The notes beneath the pieces were generated by a model. The model was not told where the DNA came from. It saw only the letters and a list, made by a program, of their open reading frames with translations, and did not search any database. Positions 27,045-37,358 of a stretch of 64,000 nucleotides of DNA are shown one piece after another (positions within the stretch are counted from its first letter, which is position 1; the number at the start of each line of letters is the position of its first letter). Source of the stretch: Ruegeria marisrubri (GTDB taxonomy: Bacteria > Pseudomonadota > Alphaproteobacteria > Rhodobacterales > Rhodobacteraceae); assembly GCF_001507595.1 (NCBI RefSeq), contig NZ_LQBQ01000039.1:1-64000 (forward strand), written 5' to 3'. Position numbers and translations under genes: made by a program.

Positions 27045-27656
27045 TCAGTTTGGTCTGGTTTGTACAATCGACGGGCGCTCTGAGACCGTTTTGTACCATG
27101 TGGTCAGACGCGGGCGACCGGTGCGCCAGTCATCGATCGGCTGTCTGAAGTCCAGATAGCCCAGCGCGCAGGCCAGGCCGATGGCGGCGGCATCGAACCG
27201 GTCGTCCAGCGCCTCGGGGACGTGGGCCTCGAACCAGTCGAGCGCGCGGGTGATCTTTTCCGCCTGCCCGTCCAGCCAGGCCTCCGAGACATGCGCCGCA
27301 TCGCGGAAGCGCCGTTCATAGACGCACAGCAGAGCGGCCTCGATCACGCCTTCGGCCAGGCTTTCCAGCGTCAGCCGGTCAAAGGCCGCATCCCCGTCAG
27401 GATAGAGCCGAACCTCGTCCCCGAGACTGTCGATGAACCGCAGGATCACGCGGCTGTCATAGATCACGCGGCCATCGGCGCATTGCAGGCAGGGAATTTT
27501 CCCCAACGGGTTGCGGGCGGCAAGCTCGGGGTCGGTGTCCAGCGGCGAGGTCGCCACATCGACCAGTTCGAACCGGTCCTCCAGACCTTTTTCAAGGATG
27601 GCGACGCGCACCTTGCGGGCAAAGGGCGAGGCGGGAGAGTAATAGAGGCGGTTCAT
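27045..27656 (-). CDS. Glutathione S-transferase family protein
   Basis: The protein has 203 aa. The N-terminal thioredoxin-like domain starts MNRLYYSPASPFARKVRVAILEKGLEDRFELVDV with the SPFARK active-site region, and NPLGKIPCLQCADGRVIYDSRVI is the cis-Pro and glutathione-contact segment. The helical C-terminal half is normal. It probably handles electrophilic by-products. It lies downstream of the pca genes on the same strand, 63 bases after the BKACE stop, and may be co-transcribed. Confidence 0.88.
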   Translation of the reverse strand: MNRLYYSPASPFARKVRVAILEKGLEDRFELVDVATSPLDTDPELAARNPLGKIPCLQCADGRVIYDSRVILRFIDSLGDEVRLYPDGDAAFDRLTLESLAEGVIEAALLCVYERRFRDAAHVSEAWLDGQAEKITRALDWFEAHVPEALDDRFDAAAIGLACALGYLDFRQPIDDWRTGRPRLTTWYKTVSERPSIVQTRPN

Positions 27657-27687
27657 GGGGCGGACTCCGGACAGAATATTCGGTGAC

Positions 27688-27715
27688 GGGGCGGGGCCGT
27701 GGAAGGCACCGCCCC
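27688..27715 (-). terminator. Strong hairpin after the BKACE gene
   Basis: GGGGCGG (27688-27694) pairs with CCGCCCC (27709-27715), extended inward by three more pairs after one mismatch. It begins five bases after the BKACE stop on the minus strand. No U-run follows, so it may stabilise the pca mRNA 3' end rather than terminate. Confidence 0.35.
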
Positions 27716-27719
27716 AGAG

Positions 27720-28556
27720 CTATGCCGCGACGGGGCGCAGGCCGAGGATCTCGCGCGCCTGCTGCCAGGTGGCGACAGGGCGTTCGTATTTCTCGCACAG
27801 ATCCGCGGCGCGTCTGACAAGGGCCGCGTTCGAGGGCGCGAGCGTACCCTTGTCCAGCCGCATGTTGTCCTCGAGTCCCGTCCGGGTGTGCCCGCCGGCG
27901 GCGATGGCCCATTCGTTGACGACGATCTGGTTCGGGCCGATCCCGGCGGCGCACCATTCCGCCTCGGGCGCGCGGGTTCGCATGATGTTGACGTAGAAAT
28001 CGAACACCTCGCGGTCGGCGGGCATGGCGTTCTTCACGCCCATGACGAACTGCACATAGAGCTTGCCGTAGAGCACGCCCTGCTGGTGCAGGCGGATGGC
28101 GTGCAGGATGTGGCTGAGGTCGAAGGCCTCAATCTCGGGGGTGATCTCGTAGCGGCGCATTTCCGAGGCGAGCCAGTCGATCAGGTCGGGCGGGTTTTCA
28201 TAGACGCGGGTGGGAAAGTTGTTCGAGCCCACCGACAGCGAGGCCATGTCGGGCCCGAGCGGCAGCATCCCGCCGCGTTCCTTGCCGGCGCCCGACCGCC
28301 CGCCGGTCGAAAGCTGGATGATCATGCCGGGACAGTGTTTCTTCAGCCCCTCGACCAGACGGGCAAAGCGTTCGGGGTCGCTGGTGGGGGTCTGGTCGTC
28401 ATTGCGCACATGGCAATGGGCGATGCTGGCGCCGGCCTCGAAGGCCTCATGCGTGCTTTCGATCTGTTCCTCGACCGTGATCGGCACCGCCGGGTTGTTC
28501 GCCTTGGTCGGAACCGAGCCGGTGATGGCGACGCAGATGATGCAGGGTTTGGACAT
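27720..28556 (-). CDS. BKACE family beta-keto acid cleavage enzyme (likely 3-oxoadipate)
   Basis: The protein has 278 aa, DUF849/BKACE family. The N-terminal PCIICVAITGSVPTKANNPAVP, the Zn-binding pair in SIAHCHVRNDD (His47 and His49), the STGGRSG loop and GHTRTGLEDN are all family hallmarks. These enzymes react a beta-keto acid with acetyl-CoA to give acetoacetate and an acyl-CoA. Its place as the last pca gene, with no pcaIJ or pcaF in sight, suggests it converts 3-oxoadipate and acetyl-CoA to succinyl-CoA and acetoacetate. That substrate is inferred from context. It lies 12 bases after pcaG. Confidence 0.88.
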   Translation of the reverse strand: MSKPCIICVAITGSVPTKANNPAVPITVEEQIESTHEAFEAGASIAHCHVRNDDQTPTSDPERFARLVEGLKKHCPGMIIQLSTGGRSGAGKERGGMLPLGPDMASLSVGSNNFPTRVYENPPDLIDWLASEMRRYEITPEIEAFDLSHILHAIRLHQQGVLYGKLYVQFVMGVKNAMPADREVFDFYVNIMRTRAPEAEWCAAGIGPNQIVVNEWAIAAGGHTRTGLEDNMRLDKGTLAPSNAALVRRAADLCEKYERPVATWQQAREILGLRPVAA

Positions 28557-28568
28557 GCGGCCTCCGGG

Positions 28569-29189
28569 TCAGATGTCGAAGAAGACGGTCTCGTTCTCGC
28601 CTTGCAGGCGGATGTCGAAGCGATAGACGATTTGTCCGTCCCGGTCCATGCGCCGGGCGATCAGGGTCTGGCGGCGGTTCTCCCACTCGATCAGGTTGAT
28701 CACCGGGTCGGCGGCATTGGCCTCGGCCTCGTCGCTGAAATAGAGCCGCGTATTGAGCCCGACATTGATGCCGCGCGCGACGATCCAGAGGTTGATATGC
28801 GGGGCCATCATCGTGCCCGACCGTCCTGGCACCGGGCCGGGCTTGACGGTGTCAAAGCCCCATTCGCCGGTTTCGAAATCGGTGATCACCCGGCCCCAGC
28901 CGCGGAACCCCTCTTCGACCTCGCCGGGATGTTCGGGGTGGGCATAGACGCCTTTGGAATTGGCCTGCCACGCCTCGAGCATCACGTCCTTGACCGGCGA
29001 TCCGGTGCCGTCGATCACGATGCCCTCGACGCGGATGCGCTCGCCCTCGGCATTGGGGCCGGCGATGTCCCAGCCCAGTTCCTGCCGGTAGATGTCAAAG
29101 CCGGCCGCGCCCGGGGCCAGCCCGATATGCACGTAGGGGCCTGCGGTCTGGGACGGGGTTTCCTTGAGGTAGTCGAGTTTCTGCGGCAT
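28569..29189 (-). CDS. pcaG: Protocatechuate 3,4-dioxygenase alpha subunit
   Basis: The protein has 206 aa from ATG 29189. It has the intradiol dioxygenase fold with ETPSQTAGPYVHIGL, VKDVMLEAWQANSKGVYAHP and MMAPHINLWIVARG. The iron-ligand set of the beta subunit is not complete here, as expected for the alpha subunit. With PcaH it cleaves protocatechuate to 3-carboxy-cis,cis-muconate. The upstream open frame overlapping pcaH is a shadow. A palindromic repeat element separates it from pcaH. Confidence 0.95.
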   Translation of the reverse strand: MPQKLDYLKETPSQTAGPYVHIGLAPGAAGFDIYRQELGWDIAGPNAEGERIRVEGIVIDGTGSPVKDVMLEAWQANSKGVYAHPEHPGEVEEGFRGWGRVITDFETGEWGFDTVKPGPVPGRSGTMMAPHINLWIVARGINVGLNTRLYFSDEAEANAADPVINLIEWENRRQTLIARRMDRDGQIVYRFDIRLQGENETVFFDI

Positions 29190-29205
29190 CGTATTCTCCG
29201 TTGTC

Positions 29206-29250
29206 GCGTTTTCGAACCGGCAAACCGGTTCCCACTTTGTCCGAAAACGC
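29206..29250. repeat. Palindromic intergenic element between pcaH and pcaG
   Basis: Outer arms GCGTTTTCG (29206-29214) and CGAAAACGC (29242-29250) are perfect complements. Inside lies a hairpin AACCGG/CCGGTT with loop CAAA (29215-29230), followed by an asymmetric CCCACTTTGTC. This nested layout and the ACCGGTTCCCACTTT core resemble short dispersed repeats known from alphaproteobacterial intergenic regions. I see only one copy in the window. It starts two bases beyond the pcaH stop. Confidence 0.7.
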
Positions 29251-29251
29251 T

Positions 29252-30404
<1,153 letters not shown>

Positions 30405-30438
30405 CACTCACCTCCTGTTGGTTGCGCCGGGCGCCGCA

Positions 30439-32607
<2,169 letters not shown>

Positions 32608-32681
32608 ACGCGGATTGGGGCCGATACCGCAGCCCGGCTGTTGCGGCCTCCGACGGTTCCCCGGAGCGGTGACGAAACGAG

Positions 32682-32714
32682 AAAGGGGCCGGCACCCCAT
32701 ATGCCAGCCCCTTT
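32682..32714. terminator. Terminator hairpin after pcaQ
   Basis: AAAGGGGC and GCCCCTTT arms, continued inward by GGCA/TGCC across a one-base mismatch, enclose a loop of about seven bases. The U residues are part of the stem, so strength is moderate. It closes the pca region from the signalling island. Confidence 0.65.
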
Positions 32715-32870
32715 CTGAGTGAGTGGTACGGTAATGCCGGACCGGAATTCCATGCCTTTCACCCTAGCAGAAAGCTCCGCCCTGAACATTAGGGGTTTCC
32801 CGTAGAGCGGGTTGGAAATTTTGCAATCTTTGGGTGATTTCAGCATATATGTCTGCTCATGAACAAGAAA

Positions 32871-32892
32871 GGGCCAGTCATATGACTGGCCC
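32871..32892 (-). terminator. 22-bp perfect palindrome, terminator of the LysM/dynamin island
   Basis: Arms GGGCCAGTCAT and ATGACTGGCCC are contiguous and perfectly complementary. On the minus strand it lies 27 bases after the last island gene and is followed by a U-rich stretch (complement of GAACAAGAAA). It therefore fits a terminator. The unspaced palindrome could also bind a protein dimer. Confidence 0.75.
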
Positions 32893-32919
32893 GGATTTCC
32901 GAATCGTGCGAGTGGACGT

Positions 32920-34023
32920 TCAATTCGAGGCGGTCAGCTTTTCGTTGTGCTCGCGCAGCGTGTCCGAAATGATCGCGTACCATTCGCCGGATTCGCGCAT
33001 CTCGTTCAGACCGCGGTTCAGCATCGCCACGTATTGACGGCCGAACGGGTTGGTCCGGTGGGTGACGAAACGCAGACCGGCAACGGTGTTGACGAAGGGG
33101 TTCTCGACGATGTCGTTCGGCGTCAGGCCCATGTCGCTCATGGCGTCGGCGGCCAGCTGAACCTCGAAGGAGGCCACATCGGCCACACCGGTCAGAACCG
33201 CATCCATGCATTCGGTCGCGGTGACGGGCCGCAGCAGCGTCACGTTCGGCTCGTAGACGCCGTTTTCTTCGAGGTCGTGCGTGAACCAGCCATCCATCCG
33301 GCAGACCGTCGCGCCCTTGAAGTCCTCGAAGGAGCGGGCCTTGGCGTATTCGCTGTCGGGCAGGGTGTAGAATCCGATGACCGTGTCATAGACGCTGACG
33401 GTCGAGTCGAACTGCGTGCAGCGCTTGTTGGTCTCTTCCGACCATTCATAGCTGCGGTTGCTGCAGTCGGGGATGTACCATGCCAGCGACACGTCGAAGG
33501 CGCCCAGCGGCAGCAGCGTATCGAGATGCGCGCTCCAGTCGTTGACGAAGCTGACCGAATAGTCGCGGCTGTTGCCGGCACGGTTCAGCGCGGTCGTCGC
33601 CAGACGCACGAGGAAACCGCCGCCGGTCAGATCCTCGTCGGCGAACGGCGCGTAGTTGCCGCCGGTCACGATCTTGATCGGGGGTTCATAGACGTTGGAC
33701 ACGCGGTTGCTGGCGTTGCGCGCCTCTTCCGCGGCGATCAGTTCCTGCGCGCTCTGGCCGTTCGGCAGGCTGCCGTCCTCACAGGGCAGCGCCAGCACCA
33801 GGCCCGGCTTCAGCTCGGTCGGATTCGAGATGATGTTCCGGTTGGCGTTGAAGATCGGCTGGTAGTTCGACGTGCCGTAGGCGGCGATCGAAATGGTGGC
33901 CAGCGTGTCCCCGTCGGTCACGGTGTAGTTCGTACAGGCTTCCTGTGCGCTTGCCGCCCCTGCCGAAAGGGCTGCGGCGGCAGCCGTTGCCAGTGCAATC
34001 CTTTTGAGAGTGAATTCGAGCAT
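32920..34023 (-). CDS. Secreted LysM plus SBP_bac_3-like protein (paralogue 2)
   Basis: The protein has 367 aa. A signal peptide ends near residue 26 (SAGAASAQ). Residues ~30-82 are a LysM domain (YTVTDGDTLATISIAAYG, NPTELKPGLVLALPC) framed by two cysteines. Residues ~115-360 are a family-3 solute-binding fold (IKIVTGGNYAPFADEDLTGGGFLVRLATTAL, KGATVCRMDGWF, ADVASFEVQLAADAM). It should sit in the periplasm bound to peptidoglycan. No ABC permease is nearby, so a sensory rather than transport role is inferred. It is last in the minus-strand island, 42 bases after its paralogue, with a terminator behind it. Confidence 0.85.
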   Translation of the reverse strand: MLEFTLKRIALATAAAAALSAGAASAQEACTNYTVTDGDTLATISIAAYGTSNYQPIFNANRNIISNPTELKPGLVLALPCEDGSLPNGQSAQELIAAEEARNASNRVSNVYEPPIKIVTGGNYAPFADEDLTGGGFLVRLATTALNRAGNSRDYSVSFVNDWSAHLDTLLPLGAFDVSLAWYIPDCSNRSYEWSEETNKRCTQFDSTVSVYDTVIGFYTLPDSEYAKARSFEDFKGATVCRMDGWFTHDLEENGVYEPNVTLLRPVTATECMDAVLTGVADVASFEVQLAADAMSDMGLTPNDIVENPFVNTVAGLRFVTHRTNPFGRQYVAMLNRGLNEMRESGEWYAIISDTLREHNEKLTASN

Positions 34024-34065
34024 GTTTCTTCCTCCAGATTTTGTGCTGTGTCGCTGTCGCGGGCC

Positions 34066-35328
34066 TCAGCCGCTTTCCATTTGATTGCGCAGGGCGGTCG
34101 AGACGATGTCGCGCCACTCGCCCGATTGCTGCATGATCTCCAGTCCCTGGTTCAGCGTCTCGAGGATCGCCTCGCCATCCGGGTTGTCGACATGGGTCAT
34201 GATGTTCAGCGGCTTGATCGCCGCCAGGTTGGGGTTCTCGATGATCTGGTGCTCGTATCCGAGCCGCTTGATCGCATCGACCGCCAGGTGGGCCTCGACG
34301 GCGACGATGTCGGCGCGCCCGTCCATCACCGCGTGGAAGCACTCGTCCGGGGAAAGCGGCCGGAACAGCTTGATCGCGGGTTCGTAAAGGCCGACGGCAT
34401 CCATGTGCGACAGCGACCAGCCTTCGGGACGGCAGATCGTGGCACCGGCGAAATCGGCATAGGTCAGCGTCGTTTCATAGCCCGAGCCGTCGAGGGCGAA
34501 GAACGTGTCCACCACCTCGTAGAAGGGTTTGGAGAAATTGTAGGTCTCGCACCGGTTGCGGTCGCTTTCCGACAGGGTCTCGGCCTCTTCGCAATTGGGG
34601 CGCGACCACGGGAAGGTCGCATCGAAGGCCAGCGTCGGCATCAGCAGGTCCAGATGCGAGTTCCAGTCGTTCACGAACTGGATCTTGTAGGCCTGCTCGG
34701 GCGCGGCACGCAGAAATGCGGTTTCCACCAGCTTGGTATAGAGTCCGCGGTTGGGCAGGGATTCATCGGTGAAGGGGGCGTATCCGCCGCCCGTGATGAG
34801 CAACAGCTGACGGTCGCGGATCGCCGGGCGTTCCTCGTCGCCGGCCTCGCGGATCAGCGCCGCGCCTTCGGCACGGGCCTGCTCGATTTCCGCCCTGGCG
34901 GCGGCCCTGGCCGCGATGACGGCTTCCTCGCTCGCCTTGCGCGCCTCTTCCTCGGCGGCCGCGACGCGGGCCTCGGCCTCGGCGATCGCCTTGGCGGCGC
35001 GTTCCTCGGCCGCGCGGATCAATTCGGCGGCCATATCGGCGGCCATGCGTTCGGCCTCCGTTTCCGCTACCGCTGCGGGTCCCGCCTCGGCGGTGACGCA
35101 GGGCATCTGCAGCGTGTCGCCAAGGCGGATGATGTTGGGGTTCTTGCCGATGGTGTCCCGGTTGGCGTCGTAGATCGGCCGGTAGTCCTCGGTGCCATAG
35201 ACCCGCAGGGCCAACTGGCGCAAGGTGTCGCCACGCTGGATGACGTAGCTCGAGCAGGCCTCTTGCGCGAAGGCTGAACCAGCCGCCGCGACCAGAGCCA
35301 GGCTGGATACGAACAGATACTTCTTCAT
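34066..35328 (-). CDS. Secreted LysM, coiled-coil and SBP_bac_3-like protein (paralogue 1)
   Basis: The protein has 420 aa. A signal peptide ends near residue 21 (GSAFAQ). A LysM domain occupies ~24-77 (YVIQRGDTLRQLALRVYG, NIIRLGDTLQMPC). An Ala/Glu/Arg-rich helix with heptad character spans ~85-165, and a family-3 binding domain spans ~172-415 (LLLITGGGYAPFTDESLPNRGLYTKLVETAFL, GATICRPEGWSLSHM, ADIVAVEAHLAVDAI). The helix is the main difference from the downstream paralogue and could act as a spacer or oligomerisation rod. Together the pair look like peptidoglycan-tethered ligand sensors in the kinase island. Confidence 0.85.
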   Translation of the reverse strand: MKKYLFVSSLALVAAAGSAFAQEACSSYVIQRGDTLRQLALRVYGTEDYRPIYDANRDTIGKNPNIIRLGDTLQMPCVTAEAGPAAVAETEAERMAADMAAELIRAAEERAAKAIAEAEARVAAAEEEARKASEEAVIAARAAARAEIEQARAEGAALIREAGDEERPAIRDRQLLLITGGGYAPFTDESLPNRGLYTKLVETAFLRAAPEQAYKIQFVNDWNSHLDLLMPTLAFDATFPWSRPNCEEAETLSESDRNRCETYNFSKPFYEVVDTFFALDGSGYETTLTYADFAGATICRPEGWSLSHMDAVGLYEPAIKLFRPLSPDECFHAVMDGRADIVAVEAHLAVDAIKRLGYEHQIIENPNLAAIKPLNIMTHVDNPDGEAILETLNQGLEIMQQSGEWRDIVSTALRNQMESG

Positions 35329-35349
35329 GGTTCCCGTTTCTTTCGTGGA

Positions 35350-36135
35350 TTAGATGCTTGCTGGCTTGATCACCGCGATCGACACGTTGTCCTGGTCGGG
35401 ATCGCCCAGTTTGACGAGTTCACTGAACAAGGCATAGGCAATGTCCTGAGCAAGGTTCTCTCCCTGTTCTCGCAGAATTGTCTGGAGGGCGCCGTCATCG
35501 AGATATTGCAGGCCGTCACTGGCCGCGATGACGATGTCGCCCGGCCGCAGGTCCAAGGGCGTTTCGGGGCAGTCCACCTTGGGGATCGCACCGCCCATGA
35601 TGACCGAAGTCAGCTGGTTCCGCTGCGGGTGGCTCCGGGCCTCTTCGGCCGAAATCAGCCCCTCTTTGGCCTGCGCGTCGATCACCGGCGCCATCGAGTG
35701 GTCCTCGTTGATCTGCACCAGGCGCCCGTCGCGGAACAGGTAAAGGGGGCTGTCGCCAATCGAAATCCAGAACAGGCGCGACCCGAGCAGCAGGACCCCC
35801 AGCAGGGTGGTGCCCATCCGGAAACCGCCTTGCTGTTTCTCCAGGTGCCCCGCCAGGTTGATGTTTGCCTGCATCGCCGCCAGCGGAAGGGCGTCAAGCA
35901 GCGCGTTCTGGGAAGGCGTCCCGTCTTCGAGCAGATCGTCGAGCACGTCGCGCCAGGAGGAAATCGCCAGACCCGAGGCGACCTCTCCGGCGTCGTGGCC
36001 GCCCATGCCGTCTGCGATCACCACATAGCCGGCCTTCGCGGCATCAAAGACCCTTGCGGCGATCGCGTCTTCCTGTGTGTCACGCTGCCCACGGTCGGTG
36101 AGCAGCGCGATGTCATATGCCGGAAAGGCCAGCAT
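35350..36135 (-). CDS. PP2C-family Ser/Thr protein phosphatase
   Basis: The protein has 261 aa with all PP2C metal-site motifs: TDRGQRDTQEDA near the N-terminus, ADGMGGHDAGEVAS (DGMGGH at 42-47), FWISIGDSPLYLFRDG, IVIAASDGLQYL and DQDNVSIAVI at the end. It resembles PppA/Stp1 phosphatases that counter Hanks-type kinases. Its stop is 21 bases before the LysM-protein gene and its start is three bases from the FHA gene, so the three are co-translated from one message. The likely target is phosphoprotein made by the kinase at 37359-39608. Confidence 0.93.
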   Translation of the reverse strand: MLAFPAYDIALLTDRGQRDTQEDAIAARVFDAAKAGYVVIADGMGGHDAGEVASGLAISSWRDVLDDLLEDGTPSQNALLDALPLAAMQANINLAGHLEKQQGGFRMGTTLLGVLLLGSRLFWISIGDSPLYLFRDGRLVQINEDHSMAPVIDAQAKEGLISAEEARSHPQRNQLTSVIMGGAIPKVDCPETPLDLRPGDIVIAASDGLQYLDDGALQTILREQGENLAQDIAYALFSELVKLGDPDQDNVSIAVIKPASI

Positions 36136-36138
36136 CTA

Positions 36139-37143
36139 TCAGGCGTCCCGCCAGTCGAAGGTTTCGTCGCAGAACGCAACGAAACGCATGGAGGTTTCGC
36201 TGATGCGGATCGTGTCGCCATGAGACAGGGGCACGGTGCTGAGGACCGGGCCGCCGTTCAGGCGCACGAGGTTGGCCTTGCCGCCATGGCCCAGATAGCA
36301 TTTCCGGTCTTCCGGGTCATAGGCGATGACCGCATGGTTGCTGCGCGAAATGCCGGTGTCGCCGAAATCGAGCTGAATGGCCTGATCGTCGTTGCGCCCG
36401 ATCTGCATCAGCCCCTCGGTCAGAACGATGGCGGTGCCGCGTCCGGGGCCGGATGTGATGACCAGCCAGCCGACGGGGTAGGTCGCCTGGGCGACCGTGG
36501 CTTTCGCCACCGGGCTGCCGTCCATCAGGTCCTGCACATGGGTGTCAGGCCGTTCGAAGCCCAGGAACGTGGTCTTGACCCGGCCCCGGCGGTCTTCGGC
36601 GGGGGCGGCGGGCTGGGGCTCGGGAGTTTCAGGTTCCGGCTTGGCTGCAGTGGCCGCGACCGCCGCCGAGATCACCTCGTCGTATGCCGGCTCGGGATCC
36701 GTCGCCGCTGGAGCCTCGGGCTCGGACTGGACCTCCGCCGCCGGCTTCGGCGTGTCTGTCTGGGCAGGCGCCTCGTTCATGTGAAGCGTCACGACCTGCT
36801 CGGTTTCGTCAGCTTCGTCTTTGTCGGAAATTTCTTCCGTCTCGACCTCTTCGGCCTCGGCGACGTCAAGGGCTTCCTCGGTTTCGGCTTCCGACTCGGC
36901 TTCGCCGGCTTCCGGCGCGGCCTCGTCGAATTCCGGCATGGTTTCCTCGGGGATCAACTCGTCGGAGTCATCGTATGCCTCCTGCGGAGCGTTGCCCCCG
37001 GTCAGGACCGCCCGCAGGGCGTTGAAGTCGGCGATCGGTTCCGGCTTTTCGGCTTCGGGCGGGGTGGAGGCGTCCTCTGCAGCGTCCCTGGTTTTTCCGC
37101 CACCTTCGAGAAGCCGGCTGAGTGGGCTTTTGTATTTGAACAT
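36139..37143 (-). CDS. FHA domain protein with long acidic N-terminal region
   Basis: The protein has 334 aa. Residues ~15-195 are low-complexity Glu/Ala/Pro-rich sequence. The C-terminal ~225-325 is a forkhead-associated domain: IGRNDDQ (Gly249-Arg250), ISRSNHAVI (Ser268, His270) and RLNGGPVLSTVPLSHGDTIRI. FHA domains bind phosphothreonine, so it should read the output of the adjacent kinase and be reset by the adjacent phosphatase. The short N-terminus YKSPLSRLLEG is basic and may be a contact site. The phosphothreonine partner is unknown, and the dynamins are the obvious candidates. Confidence 0.9.
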   Translation of the reverse strand: MFKYKSPLSRLLEGGGKTRDAAEDASTPPEAEKPEPIADFNALRAVLTGGNAPQEAYDDSDELIPEETMPEFDEAAPEAGEAESEAETEEALDVAEAEEVETEEISDKDEADETEQVVTLHMNEAPAQTDTPKPAAEVQSEPEAPAATDPEPAYDEVISAAVAATAAKPEPETPEPQPAAPAEDRRGRVKTTFLGFERPDTHVQDLMDGSPVAKATVAQATYPVGWLVITSGPGRGTAIVLTEGLMQIGRNDDQAIQLDFGDTGISRSNHAVIAYDPEDRKCYLGHGGKANLVRLNGGPVLSTVPLSHGDTIRISETSMRFVAFCDETFDWRDA

Positions 37144-37358
37144 GGTGTCGATACCTTCCGATGTCTGGCCACGAAACTTGCGTCACGTGGGGCTGCTACC
37201 TGTCCGCCGCGCCGCTTGGCGTCCACGGAAACGAACGTGTCACGAGATACCCAAAGAACCTTCACTCTCCGCGCCGGGGCCGGTTCCCCGTCCGGGTGGT
37301 GCCCTGGGCGCCCCCCGCAGCAACAACACGCTGGCGGATATCTATTGCACCGGTCTCA

